Below, piece after piece: positions 34,182 through 44,056 of a stretch of DNA of 64,000 nt. The notes beneath the pieces are model-generated. The model saw only the letters and a list, made by a program, of their open reading frames with translations. It was not told the origin of the DNA and searched no databases. Source of the stretch: Streptomyces celluloflavus (GTDB taxonomy: Bacteria; Actinomycetota; Actinomycetes; Streptomycetales; Streptomycetaceae); contig JOEL01000001.1 of NCBI GenBank assembly GCA_000720995.1, forward strand, positions 1-64,000, given 5' to 3'. Position numbers and translations under genes: made by a program. Each line of letters starts with the position of its first letter. Within the stretch, counting starts at the first letter, position 1.

Positions 34182-35085
34182 CACCGACACCACCACTTCC
34201 GGCACGGGCCCGGCCACGTCCGGTACCGCCACGTCCGGCGGGCGGGCCGCGGACGGCCGCGGCAGACGCGCCGTACGGGTGGGGGTCTCGGCCGCCCTGA
34301 CGGCCGCCGTCGTCCTCGCCGTCCTGGTCGTCCCCCTGCTGTTCCCGCTGGACCGACAGGCCGTGGACCTGGCCGCCAAGCTTCAGCCGCCGTCCCTCAC
34401 CCACCCCTTCGGCACCGATGAGGTCGGCCGCGATCTGCTGCTGCGCTGTGTCTACGGACTGCGCGTCTCGCTGCTGGTCGGCGTCGTCGCGGCGCTGGCC
34501 GCCACCGTCATCGGCACCGCGGTCGGCGCGCTGGCCGGCGCGCTCGGTGGCTGGGCCGACCGCGCGGTGATGCGGGTGGTGGACCTCTTCTCGTCCGTGC
34601 CGCATCTGCTGCTCGGCATCTTCATCGTGGCGATGTTCCGGCCCGGTGTCTGGCCGGTGATCATCTCGGTCGCGCTGACGCACTGGCTGTCGACCGCGCG
34701 GATCGTACGGGCCGAGGTGCTCTCGCTGCGCTCACGCCCGTACATCGACGCCGCGGTCTCCGGCGGCGCCTCGCGCTGGCGGGTGACGGTCCGCCATCTA
34801 CTGCCCGGTGTGCTGCCGCAGGCCGGACTCGCCGCGGTGCTGATGGTGCCGCACGCCATCTGGCACGAGTCCGCGCTGTCCTTCCTGGGCCTGGGGCTGC
34901 CCGCCCACGAGGCGAGCCTGGGCATCATGGTCAACGCCGCGCGCGGCTCGCTGCTGGCCGGCGACTGGTGGCCGACGCTCTTCCCCGGCGTGTTCATCAT
35001 CGTCCCCACCCTCGCCATCGCGGGCCTGGCCGGCGCCTGGCGCGAACGGATCAACCCACGCCGCCGATCGGAGCTGATGCTGTGA
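34174..35085 (+). CDS. nikC: Nickel ABC importer permease NikC
   Basis: The 303-residue OppC/DppC-type permease has a disordered Thr/Ser/Gly N terminus (about 30 residues), six predicted TM helices, HPFGTDEVGRDLLLRCVYGLR and the coupling-loop segment DAAVSGGASRWRVTVRHLLPG. It pairs with NikB to form the channel. Overlaps both neighbours. Confidence 0.87.
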   Translation: MADTDTTTSGTGPATSGTATSGGRAADGRGRRAVRVGVSAALTAAVVLAVLVVPLLFPLDRQAVDLAAKLQPPSLTHPFGTDEVGRDLLLRCVYGLRVSLLVGVVAALAATVIGTAVGALAGALGGWADRAVMRVVDLFSSVPHLLLGIFIVAMFRPGVWPVIISVALTHWLSTARIVRAEVLSLRSRPYIDAAVSGGASRWRVTVRHLLPGVLPQAGLAAVLMVPHAIWHESALSFLGLGLPAHEASLGIMVNAARGSLLAGDWWPTLFPGVFIIVPTLAIAGLAGAWRERINPRRRSELML

Positions 35086-36212
35086 ACGCGCCCGCAGACA
35101 CCGGGAGCCCGGCCGCTGCCGCGCCGCCGTCCGGCTCCCCGGCCCCCGTGCTGTCCGTCCGCGGGCTGTCGGTCCGCTTCGTGATGCGCGGCGGCCGGCG
35201 GATCGCCGCCGTCAGCGACGCGGCCTTCGACCTCGCGCCCGGCGAATGCCTGGCCCTGGTCGGCGAGAGCGGCTGCGGCAAGTCCGTGCTCGCCGCCGCA
35301 CTGCTCGGGCTGCTGCCGGGCAACGCCCGGACGGCGGGCTCGGCCCGGCTGAACGCCGCCGGCGGCACGGCGGGGCCGGACGCGGGGGACGGGGGCACGA
35401 TCGAACTGCTCACCGCCTCCGAGCAGGAGCTCGCCCGCACCGTCCGCGGCCGCCGGATAGGGCTCGTACCGCAGAGCCCCGCCGCGCATCTGACCCCGGT
35501 GCGCACGGTGCGGGCCCAGCTGGAGGAGACCGTACGGGAGCTGACGGGGGTCCGGCGGTCCGGGGCGCGTGCGGACGCGGAGCGGGCGGCCGACCGGGCG
35601 GCCTTCCCGCTCGATCACCTCGACCGCTATCCGCACCAGCTCTCCGGCGGCCTCGCGCAGCGCGCCGCCACCGCGCTCGCGCTCGTCGGGGACGCCCCGC
35701 TGCTGCTCGCCGACGAGCCCACCACCGGACTGGACCGCGATCTGGTGGAGCGCACCGTCGACGAACTGCGCCGGCACACCGACGACGGCCGCGCGCTGCT
35801 GATGATCACCCACGATCTGGCGGCGGCCGAGCGGATCGCCGACCGGGTCGCCGTCATGTACGCGGGCCGGATCGTCGAACTCGCCGACGCCCCCGCCTTC
35901 TTCGGCACCCCGGGCCCCCGCCATCCCTACGCCCGCGGTCTGCTCGACGCCCTCCCGGAGCGGGCCTTCCGGCCCATCCCCGGTATGCCGCCGGAGCTGG
36001 GCGCCCTCCCGGACGGCTGCGCCTTCGCCGCCCGCTGCGACCGCGCCACCGCCGCCTGCGAGGCGCTGCCCGTACCGGCCGACGGCGTCGCCTGCCACCA
36101 CCCGGTGGGGGCACCGCCCGCGGCACCCGGCGGACCCACCCCCGCCGAAGCCACCGAGCCCACCGGGGCCCAGCGGTCCGAGGAGGACGGCCGTCGTGCT
36201 CGAACTGCGTGA
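35082..36212 (+). CDS. nikD: Nickel ABC importer ATPase NikD
   Basis: The 376-residue ATPase has Walker A GESGCGKSVLAA, signature LSGGLAQRAATALAL, Walker B LLLADEPTTGLD, switch His in MITHDLAAAERIAD, and the oligopeptide/nickel C-terminal region with CAFAARCDRATAACE, whose cysteines resemble the metal-binding tail found in Dpp/Opp/Nik ATPases. GTG start overlaps the nikC stop as GTGA. Confidence 0.87.
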   Translation: MNAPADTGSPAAAAPPSGSPAPVLSVRGLSVRFVMRGGRRIAAVSDAAFDLAPGECLALVGESGCGKSVLAAALLGLLPGNARTAGSARLNAAGGTAGPDAGDGGTIELLTASEQELARTVRGRRIGLVPQSPAAHLTPVRTVRAQLEETVRELTGVRRSGARADAERAADRAAFPLDHLDRYPHQLSGGLAQRAATALALVGDAPLLLADEPTTGLDRDLVERTVDELRRHTDDGRALLMITHDLAAAERIADRVAVMYAGRIVELADAPAFFGTPGPRHPYARGLLDALPERAFRPIPGMPPELGALPDGCAFAARCDRATAACEALPVPADGVACHHPVGAPPAAPGGPTPAEATEPTGAQRSEEDGRRARTA

Positions 36213-36888
36213 CATCACCGCCGGCTACGAGCCGCGGACGCCCGTCGTCCGCGGCGTCTCGCTGACCGTCGCCGCAGGGGAGGCGGTCGGCCTGCTGGGG
36301 CCCAGCGGCTGCGGCAAGTCGACACTGGCGCGGGTCGCCGCGCTGCTGCACCGGCCGGACGGCGGGACGGTGACGCTGGACGGCGAGACCGTGACCGGCT
36401 GGCGGCACCGGGCACCGCGCCGCCAGCGCACCGCCTACGGCGTGCTCTTCCAGCAGCCCCGGCTCTCCGCCGACCCGCGGCTGCGGCTCGGCGAGCTGAT
36501 CGCCGAACCGCTGCGCGCGGGCGGCCGGCGCGCCGAAATAGCGGACCGGGTAGGGGAGTTGGCGCCGGTCGTCGGGCTCACCGACGAGCTGCTGCGGCGC
36601 CGTCCGCACGAGGTGAGCGACGGCCAGTTGCAGCGCGCCTGCCTGGCCCGCGCACTGGTGCTGCGGCCGCGCTGGCTGATCTGTGACGAGATGACCGCGA
36701 TGCTCGACGCGTCCACCACCGCCGCGCTGGTGGCGGTCGTGGAGTCCTACCGCCGCGAGAGCGGCGCCGGTCTGCTCGCGGTGGGCCACGACCGTACGCT
36801 GCTGGCCCGCTGGTGCGACCGCACGGTGCGCTGGGCGGACCTCACCGGGGCACCCGCCGCTCGCGCCGAGGCCCCCGCGGACCGCTGA
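36196..36888 (+). CDS. nikE: Nickel ABC importer ATPase NikE
   Basis: The 230-residue second ATPase has Walker A GPSGCGKSTLAR, Q-loop FQQPRLSADPRL, Walker B LICDEMTAMLD and switch HD in VGHDRTLLARW. The signature reads VSDGQLQRACLARAL instead of LSGGQ. It lacks the long C-terminal extension of NikD. GTG start follows AGGAGG and overlaps nikD by 17 bases. Last gene of the operon. Confidence 0.87.
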   Translation: MLELRDITAGYEPRTPVVRGVSLTVAAGEAVGLLGPSGCGKSTLARVAALLHRPDGGTVTLDGETVTGWRHRAPRRQRTAYGVLFQQPRLSADPRLRLGELIAEPLRAGGRRAEIADRVGELAPVVGLTDELLRRRPHEVSDGQLQRACLARALVLRPRWLICDEMTAMLDASTTAALVAVVESYRRESGAGLLAVGHDRTLLARWCDRTVRWADLTGAPAARAEAPADR

Positions 36889-36974
36889 TCACCCGCGCCT
36901 ACGATATGAGGCCAGTGGCCAGGGAGGTCCGGTCCGCCGGGCGGGCCGGTGCCTCGTGAGAGCGGGGAGCAGGC

Positions 36975-37451
36975 ATGACGGAAATGGAACGGACGGCGGG
37001 CGCGGCAGCAGGAGCGGACGGGGCGGCGCCGTTCGCCCTGGGGATCACCGTCCGCGGCTACGAGACGGACAGCCAGGGCCATCTCAACCAGAGTGTGTAC
37101 CTCCAGTACGCCGAGCACGCGCGCTGGTCGCTGCTCCAGGCGAGCGGCATCAGCCAGCGCACCATGGTGGACCGGCGGGTCGGCCCGGTGACGATCGAGA
37201 CGACCATCCGCTACCGGCGGGAGCTGCGGGCCGGCGACGAGACCGAGGTGAGCTGCGCCTTCGTCTGGGGCACGGGCAGGACCTTCCGGATCGAGCAGAC
37301 CGTCCGCACGGCGGACGGCACGGTGGCCGCCGAAGTGAGCGCCGTCTGCGGGCTGCTGGACCTCGACACGCGCAAACTGCTCGCCGATCCGCGGGCGTGC
37401 CTGCACGAGCTGGCGACCCGGCCGGGGCTGCTGGGCATCGACCCCGGCTGA
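36975..37451 (+). CDS. Hot-dog fold acyl-CoA thioesterase
   Basis: The 158-residue 4HBT/YbgC-like protein: YETDSQGHLNQSVYLQYAEHARWSLL is the active-site helix region, followed by IETTIRYRRELRAGDETEVSC. It hydrolyses an acyl-CoA or acyl-carrier thioester; substrate unknown. Usual length for the family. ATG follows GGGGAGCAGG. Confidence 0.82.
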   Translation: MTEMERTAGAAAGADGAAPFALGITVRGYETDSQGHLNQSVYLQYAEHARWSLLQASGISQRTMVDRRVGPVTIETTIRYRRELRAGDETEVSCAFVWGTGRTFRIEQTVRTADGTVAAEVSAVCGLLDLDTRKLLADPRACLHELATRPGLLGIDPG

Positions 37452-37776
37452 GGTCATGGGCCCGCCCCGGCGGCGGGCGGCGCCGTCCGCACCCCGCCGT
37501 CGCCCGCACCCGCCGCGGGCGAGGCGCGGGACGGCAGCGGCCGCCGGTGACGGCCGGGGCGGACGGGACCGGCGCCCGCCCGGCGCATTCCGCCGTGCGG
37601 GGCCGTGACGCAACCCGGCGGGCCGGTGGCCGGGTGCGAAGATTCCGGCGGACGGCAGGCGGGCGGCCGGCGGCGGGGCCGTGCGCCCGGTGCGGCCGTC
37701 CGCACCGGTCCGCTCCGGCGGCGCGGCCCGCGCCGCCGCCCCGCACCGACCCACCGCACCCCCGACGGAGGCACCC
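37452..37776. other. Intergenic region, 325 bases
   Basis: Very GC-rich and without a supported gene. From 37609 it stays open in the frame of the following kinase; a GTG at 37681 would add a 32-residue Pro/Ala/Arg-rich extension to that protein. The ribosome site just before 37777 argues against it. Confidence 0.35.
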
Positions 37777-39285
37777 GTGTCCGACCCCCGCGTCCCCGAC
37801 CCCGACGGCGTCTGGCTCGGCCTCGACCTCGGCGCCGGGCACGCCCGCTGCGCCGCCGTCGACGGCACCGGCCGGCTCCTCGCCACCGCCGTCCGGCCGC
37901 TGACCGGCCGCCGCACGGGCAAGCGCCATGAACAGGACCCCGAGCAGTGGTGGACCGCGCTGTCCGCCGCCTGCCGGGAGGCCCTGGCCGGGCTCGACCC
38001 GCGGCGCATCCGGGGCCTGGCCCTCGCCGCCACGTCCGGGACGATCCTCCTCGCCGACGCCGACGGCACCCCGCTCACCCCGGGCCTGATGTACGACGAC
38101 GGGCGCGCCGCCGAGCAGGCCGCGGCCGTCGACGAAGCCGGGGGAGCCCTCTGGCGGCAGCTGGGCTACGGCACCATGCCGGCCACCTGGGCACTGCCCC
38201 GGCTCCGCTGGCTCCTCGACCAGCCCCCCGGCCGGGAGGCGGTGGCCGCCAAGGGGGTCCGGCTGCTGCACCAGGCCGACCTGATCACCTGGCGGCTGGC
38301 CGGACACCAGGTCGCGAGCGACTCCAGCCACGCCCTCAAGACCGGCTACCACCTGATCGAGGAGCGCTGGCCGGACGAGGTGCTGGACCGGCTCGACGTG
38401 CCCGAGGACCTGCTGCCCGACGTCGTCCGCCCCGGCACCGTGCTCGGCACCGTGTGCGCCGCGGCGGCCGGGGCCACCGGCATCCCCGAGGGCACCGCCC
38501 TCATCGCGGGGATGACCGACGGCTGCGCCGCCCAGATCGGCGCAGGAGCCCTCGCACCGGGCGCCTGGCACCTCCTCCTCGGCACCACCTTCGCCGTCAA
38601 GGGCAGCAGCCCGCACCTCGTCCGCGACCCGGCCGGCGTCGTCCACTGCCACCGGGCACCGGGCGGGAACTGGCTGCCGGGTGGCGCCTCCGGCAGCGGC
38701 GCGGGCGTCATCTCCCCGTACTTCCACGGTGCGAACCTCGACGCCCTCACCGAGCGGGCCGCCGCCCTGGACCCGGACGCGATCGTCTACCCGCTGGTCT
38801 CCACCGACGGTGAGAGCTTCCCGTTCCGCGCCCCGGACGCCGAACCCTTCCTGCTCGGCGAAGTCCCGCACCGCGCCGCCGAGTTCCACGCCTATCTGCT
38901 CGGCGCCGTCTGCCTCGAACGGCTCTCCTTCGACTACCTCGATCTCCTCGGCGCCCCGGTCGACGGCCCCCTCACCGCCACCGGCGAGGGCACCCGCAAC
39001 CCGTACTGGTGCCGGCTGCGCGCCGATGTCCTGGGGCGCTCCGTCCACCTGCCGGAACGGTCCGGGAGCGCCCTCGGGATGGCGGTCCTCGCCGCCACCT
39101 CCGCCGGCACCGGGCTCGACGAGGCGGCTGCCGCCATGGTCCGCCCCGGCGAGGAGATCCGGCCGCGGGCGGCCCGCACCGCCCGCTACCTTCCCGCCTA
39201 CCTCCGCTTCATCGATGAACTCACCCGCCGCGGCTGGCTCGCCGAGGCCGTCGCCGACCACGCACGCGAGCGCGCGGGCCGGTGA
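37777..39285 (+). CDS. FGGY-family carbohydrate kinase (xylulokinase-like)
   Basis: The 502-residue sugar kinase has the N-terminal ATPase-fold motif WLGLDLGAGHARCAAVD, the catalytic-loop region GLALAATSGTILLADADGTPL then YDDGRAAEQ, the second half AGMTDGCAAQIGAGAL and the LLLGTTFAVKGSS phosphate-binding strand. Length equals xylulokinases. GGAGG lies six bases before the GTG; an upstream in-frame GTG at 37681 is possible. Probably phosphorylates a pentulose; exact sugar unknown. It ends at a strong terminator. Confidence 0.85.
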   Translation: MSDPRVPDPDGVWLGLDLGAGHARCAAVDGTGRLLATAVRPLTGRRTGKRHEQDPEQWWTALSAACREALAGLDPRRIRGLALAATSGTILLADADGTPLTPGLMYDDGRAAEQAAAVDEAGGALWRQLGYGTMPATWALPRLRWLLDQPPGREAVAAKGVRLLHQADLITWRLAGHQVASDSSHALKTGYHLIEERWPDEVLDRLDVPEDLLPDVVRPGTVLGTVCAAAAGATGIPEGTALIAGMTDGCAAQIGAGALAPGAWHLLLGTTFAVKGSSPHLVRDPAGVVHCHRAPGGNWLPGGASGSGAGVISPYFHGANLDALTERAAALDPDAIVYPLVSTDGESFPFRAPDAEPFLLGEVPHRAAEFHAYLLGAVCLERLSFDYLDLLGAPVDGPLTATGEGTRNPYWCRLRADVLGRSVHLPERSGSALGMAVLAATSAGTGLDEAAAAMVRPGEEIRPRAARTARYLPAYLRFIDELTRRGWLAEAVADHARERAGR

Positions 39286-39310
39286 CGGGCCCGGGTCCGG
39301 CCCCGAACGG

Positions 39311-39345
39311 CCGCAGGGCCACCCCGTCGTGGGGTGGCCCTGCGG
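39311..39345. terminator. Bidirectional hairpin terminator
   Basis: A 15-bp perfect stem (CCGCAGGGCCACCCC and complement) with a 5-base loop lies between the convergent kinase and lysX genes. Confidence 0.85.
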
Positions 39346-39366
39346 CAGACGTCCGCCGACGCGCGG

Positions 39367-42300
39367 TCAGCGGCGCCGTACCAGCGGGAACGGCAGCGTC
39401 TCGCGGATCGACAGCCCGGTGAGGAACATGACCAGCCGGTCCACGCCGATCCCCAGGCCACCGGTCGGCGGCATCGCATATTCGAGGGCCTGCAGGAAGT
39501 CCTCGTCCAGCTCCATCGCCTCCGGGTCGCCGCCGGCCGCCAGCAGCGACTGCGCGGTGAGCCGGCGCCGCTGCTCCACCGGGTCGGTCAGCTCCGAGTA
39601 GGCGGTGCCCAGCTCGGTGCCGAACGCCACCAGGTCCCAGCGCTCGGCGAGCCGCGGGTCCACCCGGTGCTGCCGGGTCAGCGGGGAGACATCGGTGGGG
39701 AAGTCCTTGTAGAACGTCGGCAGCGTCGTCTTCTCCTCCACCAGCCGCTCGTACATCTCCAGCACGACGTCACCGCGGCCCATCTCCGGCTTCACCGGCA
39801 CCCCCGAGGCGTGGCACAGCCGGCGCAGCACCGTCGGATCGGTGTCCGCGTCGACCTCCTCGCCGAGCGCCTCGGAGATCGCGCCGTAGACGGTCTTCAC
39901 CGGCCAGATCCCCGAGATGTCGTGCTCGACCAGCCGCCCGTCGCGGTCCGCCTTGCGGGCGGTGGCGCTGCCGAACGCGGCGACGGCCGCCCCCTGGATC
40001 AGCTCCCGGGTCAGGTCCAGCATCACGTCGTAGTCGGCGAACGCCTGGTACGCCTCCAGCATCGTGAACTCGGGGTTGTGCTTGTAGGAGATGCCCTCGT
40101 TGCGGAACGTCCGCCCCATCTCGAAGACCTTCTCCATACCGCCCACGCAGAGCCGCTTGAGATACAGCTCCGGTGCGATGCGCAGATACAGATCGAGGTC
40201 GTAGGCGTTGATATGGGTCTGGAACGGGCGGGCGTTGGCGCCGCCGTGGATCTGCTGGAGCATCGGCGTCTCGACCTCCAGATAGCCGCGGTCGATCAGC
40301 CCCTGGCGCAGCGCCTGTACGGCCGTGCTGCGGGCCCGCAGGGTGTCGCGCGCGTCCGGCGAGACGACCAGGTCCACATAGCGCTGACGGACCTTGGCCT
40401 CCGGGTCGGACAGCCCGCGGCGCTTGTCCGGCAGCGGGCGCAGGCACTTGGCCGTCAGCCGCCACCGGGAGACGAACACCGTCAGCTCACCGCGTTCGCT
40501 GGTGCCGACCTCGCCCTCGGCCTCGACATGGTCACCGAGGTCCACATCGGCGCCGAAGCGCTCCAGCGCCTCGTCGCCGCTGCCGTCCCGGGTCAGTGCG
40601 ATCTGGAGATCGCCCGACCAGTCCCGCAGCACCGCGAAGAGCACACCGCCGTGGTCACGGGTGAGCAGCACCCGCCCGGCGACGGTGACGTTCTTGCCGG
40701 TACGGACCCCGCTCGCCAGGCCCGGGTACTCGTCGCGGACCTCGCCGAGGGTGTGCGTGCGCTGGACGCCCACCGGATACGGGTCGGTGCCGGCCTCCCG
40801 CAGCCGCTCCAGCTTGCGGTGGCGCACCCGCACCTGCTCGGGCAGCGCGGCCAGTTCCCGGTCCCGCTGCTCCTCCGCGGTGGCCGGTGCGTGGACCAGG
40901 CCCAGTTCGTGCAGGGACGGCAGACCCACGGTGCTGGCCGGGGCCAGCATCCGCTTCTTGTGGCCCTTGCCCCACAGCTTGCCCAGGCTCGGTACGGCCA
41001 CGAAGCCCTCGGCGATTCCGGAGGCCATGCCGATCCGGGCCAGCGCACCGCCGTCCGCGTAGCACAGGAAGCGCGGGTACCACTCGGGGTTGTACTTCGC
41101 GTTCGAGCGGTAGAGGGCCTCCAGCTGCCACCACTTGGAGAAGAACAGCAGCAGCCGGCGCCAGAACTTCAGGACCGGACCGGCGCCGATCCGGGCGCCC
41201 TCCTCGAAGGCGGACCGGAAGACGGCGAAGTTCAGCGAGATCCGGTGCACCCCGAGCTGCCCGGCCTGGCCGCACAGTTCGGCGACCATGAACTCCATGA
41301 CGCCGTTGGGCGCGGTGCGGTCGCGGCGCATCACGTCCAGCGAGATGCCGTCCTTGCCCCACGGCACGAAGGACAGCAGGGCGATCATCTTGCCGTCGCC
41401 GTCGAACGCCTCGGCCAGCAGGCAGTCGCCGTCCGCCGGGTCGCCGAGCCGGTCCAGCGCCATCGAGAAGCCGCGCTCGGTCTCGGTGTCCCGCCAGGCG
41501 TCCGCCCGGTGGATGACTTCCTGCATCTCCGCGTCGGAGAGCGCGGAGTGCCGGCGTACCCGGAACGTGGCGCCGGTGCGCTGCACGCGGTTGACGGCCT
41601 GCCGGGTCACCCGCATCTCGCGGCCGTCCAGGTCGAAGTCGTGGACGTGCAGGATCGCCTCGTCGCCGAGTTGCAGCGCGCCGAGGCCGCAGCGGGCGAA
41701 CGCCTTGGCGCCGTCCTCGCTCGCGCCCATCACGGCGGGCTGCCAGCCGTAGCGTCCGGCGACCTCCAGCCAGGCTTCGATGGCCGGTGTCCACGCCTCC
41801 CGGTCGCCGACCGGGTCACCGCTGGCCAGGCAGACACCGGCCTCGACGCGGTAGGTGACAGCGGCCTTGCCGCTGGGGGAGAAGACCACGGCCTTGTCCC
41901 GGCGGGTGGCGAAGTAGCCCAGCGAGTCCTGGTTGCCGTAGCGGGCGAGCAGCGCCCGGATCCGGGCCTCTTCGTCGCCGTGCAGCGCGGCCTCCATGCG
42001 CTGCGAGCGGAACAGCGTGGCCGCGGCGTTCAGCAGCGCCAGTGCGCCGAACAGCCCGAGCACGGTCATGATCCAGTGCGGCGGGTGCCCCTCGACGAAG
42101 CGGCCGCCGACCAGCCCGCCGCAGACGCGGTTGGCCGCCCACAGCAGGCGGTTGCCGCCGCCGCGCTCCAGCGAGCCGGGGAAGAGCGACACCAGTCCCC
42201 AGCCGATCATCACCGCGGCCGCCAGCCCGGCGGCCAGTACCAGCGTGGCCCGCAGGAACGCGCCGCGCCGGGTGATCGCGTAGAACTCGCGGTGCGAGAC

Positions 42301-42681
42301 GAGCAGCAGGATCAGCGCCCCGCCGCACAGCACCACGGAGAACGCGAACTCCCAGTAGCCCGCGGCCAGGAACAGTGCGTCCGCGAGGACGACCAGCGCC
42401 ATGTAGGCCACGACGAACCACAGGGCGACCCGTTTGCGCGCGGTCATCGCCGCGGCCAACAGGAAGAGGAACGCCGCGTACGCGAAGTTCGGCGCCACCG
42501 GGATGGTGAGGGTGTCCAGCCAGTAGATCACCGGTTGGAGCCCGCGCCGCAGCGGTCCGATCAGTGCTGTCAGGGCACAGAAAAGCCCCAGCACGCTGAA
42601 GATGATGGCGAAGCCATTGGGGACACGGCGCCGGAGGCGCCGCCACCCCGTGAGTTGATCCTGGTCCTGCACGGTGCTCAT
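39367..42681 (-). CDS. lysX: LysX, lysyl-phosphatidylglycerol synthase fused to lysyl-tRNA synthetase
   Basis: The 1104-residue fusion starts with seven or so TM helices (about 20-240), followed by the MprF-like DUF2156 transferase domain (about 240-600; [36 protein letters not shown]) and a class II LysRS (about 610-1104). The LysRS part has the OB-fold ([19 protein letters not shown]), motif 1 region [11 protein letters not shown], motif 2 [18 protein letters not shown] and motif 3 [15 protein letters not shown]. It charges tRNA-Lys and transfers lysine to phosphatidylglycerol, lowering membrane negative charge and giving cationic peptide resistance. ATG start; only 26 bases separate it from the transpeptidase upstream. 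Confidence 0.95.
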   Translation of the reverse strand: MSTVQDQDQLTGWRRLRRRVPNGFAIIFSVLGLFCALTALIGPLRRGLQPVIYWLDTLTIPVAPNFAYAAFLFLLAAAMTARKRVALWFVVAYMALVVLADALFLAAGYWEFAFSVVLCGGALILLLVSHREFYAITRRGAFLRATLVLAAGLAAAVMIGWGLVSLFPGSLERGGGNRLLWAANRVCGGLVGGRFVEGHPPHWIMTVLGLFGALALLNAAATLFRSQRMEAALHGDEEARIRALLARYGNQDSLGYFATRRDKAVVFSPSGKAAVTYRVEAGVCLASGDPVGDREAWTPAIEAWLEVAGRYGWQPAVMGASEDGAKAFARCGLGALQLGDEAILHVHDFDLDGREMRVTRQAVNRVQRTGATFRVRRHSALSDAEMQEVIHRADAWRDTETERGFSMALDRLGDPADGDCLLAEAFDGDGKMIALLSFVPWGKDGISLDVMRRDRTAPNGVMEFMVAELCGQAGQLGVHRISLNFAVFRSAFEEGARIGAGPVLKFWRRLLLFFSKWWQLEALYRSNAKYNPEWYPRFLCYADGGALARIGMASGIAEGFVAVPSLGKLWGKGHKKRMLAPASTVGLPSLHELGLVHAPATAEEQRDRELAALPEQVRVRHRKLERLREAGTDPYPVGVQRTHTLGEVRDEYPGLASGVRTGKNVTVAGRVLLTRDHGGVLFAVLRDWSGDLQIALTRDGSGDEALERFGADVDLGDHVEAEGEVGTSERGELTVFVSRWRLTAKCLRPLPDKRRGLSDPEAKVRQRYVDLVVSPDARDTLRARSTAVQALRQGLIDRGYLEVETPMLQQIHGGANARPFQTHINAYDLDLYLRIAPELYLKRLCVGGMEKVFEMGRTFRNEGISYKHNPEFTMLEAYQAFADYDVMLDLTRELIQGAAVAAFGSATARKADRDGRLVEHDISGIWPVKTVYGAISEALGEEVDADTDPTVLRRLCHASGVPVKPEMGRGDVVLEMYERLVEEKTTLPTFYKDFPTDVSPLTRQHRVDPRLAERWDLVAFGTELGTAYSELTDPVEQRRRLTAQSLLAAGGDPEAMELDEDFLQALEYAMPPTGGLGIGVDRLVMFLTGLSIRETLPFPLVRRR

Positions 42682-42707
42682 TCCGTCACATTAGGCTCTG
42701 AAGGGGG

Positions 42708-43919
42708 TCAGCTGTTTGACGAGAGGGCGCTGTATTTCTGCCACCGGGACCAGTCGACCGCCCAGTCGCCGATCCCGTTGTTCCGGTCGGCCTCGCCGCG
42801 CACGGAGGAGCCGGTGACCTCGAACGGGTCACCGACCTGGACCTTGCCGTACAGCCAGTCCGCGTCCGCGTCGGTCAGGCCGATGCAGCCGGCGCTGGCG
42901 TTGACCCGGCCGACCTTGTCCGCGTTCCAGGGCGCGGCGTGCGCGTACGTCCCGGAGTCGGTGAGCTTCATCGCGTCCCGGACCGTCCGGTGGTAACTGT
43001 CGCCCAGCCCCACGGTCTCGGAGTTCATATCGATGGTGCCCTCCTTCGCCATCAGCGGGAAGGTGCCCGTCCAGGTGGCATGGTCGCCGTCCGGTCTGCC
43101 CGCCGAGACGGGAATCCTTCTGGTCTCCTCGCCGTCCTCGACGAACGACAGGTACCTGCGGTCCAGGTCGACCTTGATCACCTGGCTGCGGCCGATGGTG
43201 AAGTGGAGATCGTAGTCCTTGCCGAAGTAGCGGCCGCCGCCGGAGTCCACGCCGTTCAGCTCGGCCCGGAGGCCGACCTCGGTGCCCGGCTTCCAGTACG
43301 TCTCGGGCCGCCAGTCGACGCGGTCCTTGCCGGAGTAGTCCTTGACCCAGCCCCACGATCCGGTCGTGCCGTTGTCGGTGGTGACCTTCAGCCGGCGTTC
43401 GACCGCGGCCCGGTCGGTCACCGGGAAGTCGAAGGTGATCATGATGGGCTGGGCGACGCCGACCGTGGCGCCCTGCGAGCCGGGGCTCAGCACCAGCTTG
43501 TTGAGCAGGTCCGCGGCGGCCGTGGTCAGCGACTCCTTGGCCTCGCCGGTGCCGCCCTGGGCGTTCTTCGTCCGGGCGAGGACGGAGTACTTGGTGTCCG
43601 GCGCGGTCTTCGCCCGGGACGTCCAGACGGTGCCGCCGGCCCCGAGGGTGCCGGCCAGCTGCCGGCCCTTGGGGTCGGCCACCGTCACCTCGGTGAGGAC
43701 CCCGCCGTGCGCCGTGACCTTCAGCCGGTCGCCGGCCTGCACCGTACGGGTGCCGCTCGCCGCTCCCAGGTCCACCTGCACCGGGGGGCCCTTGGGCGCC
43801 GATGCCGCGATCCCGCCGCACGCGGTGAGCGCACCGACGCTGACCAACGGCATCAGGGCCAGCGCGACATACCGCGACCGGACACGCCGGAACGGGCGGG
43901 CAGAGGGGGGCTGACGCAT
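42708..43919 (-). CDS. L,D-transpeptidase lipoprotein (YkuD)
   Basis: The 403-residue product has a lipoprotein signal with GALTACGG lipobox, two Ig-like domains (about 45-270; VQVDLGAASGTRTVQAGD, PIMITFDFPVTDRAAVE) and a C-terminal YkuD domain (about 275-395) with active-site TYAHAAPWN and ASAGCIGLT, where Cys is the nucleophile. It forms 3-3 peptidoglycan crosslinks. The ATG is chosen because the preceding in-frame 33 residues are not signal-like. Its position immediately upstream of lysX suggests a shared envelope-stress transcript. Confidence 0.92.
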   Translation of the reverse strand: MRQPPSARPFRRVRSRYVALALMPLVSVGALTACGGIAASAPKGPPVQVDLGAASGTRTVQAGDRLKVTAHGGVLTEVTVADPKGRQLAGTLGAGGTVWTSRAKTAPDTKYSVLARTKNAQGGTGEAKESLTTAAADLLNKLVLSPGSQGATVGVAQPIMITFDFPVTDRAAVERRLKVTTDNGTTGSWGWVKDYSGKDRVDWRPETYWKPGTEVGLRAELNGVDSGGGRYFGKDYDLHFTIGRSQVIKVDLDRRYLSFVEDGEETRRIPVSAGRPDGDHATWTGTFPLMAKEGTIDMNSETVGLGDSYHRTVRDAMKLTDSGTYAHAAPWNADKVGRVNASAGCIGLTDADADWLYGKVQVGDPFEVTGSSVRGEADRNNGIGDWAVDWSRWQKYSALSSNS

Positions 43920-44056
43920 GGAGGGGGCTTTCCGTCGGCGACGCGAGAGGCGTGGGGCGATGTCGGTCGCTAAGACGGTTGATCCCGGACTCCCGTTGCG
44001 GGGGGTGACGTGATACACGCCACGTTGTGCCGGGGGCGCCGGGAATGCCGGGGGCG

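Noticed and set aside
39334-42996. 1220-codon open frame antisense to lysX
   Set aside because: The minus strand encodes unmistakable MprF and lysyl-tRNA synthetase motifs through the same interval; the plus frame is a composition artefact.
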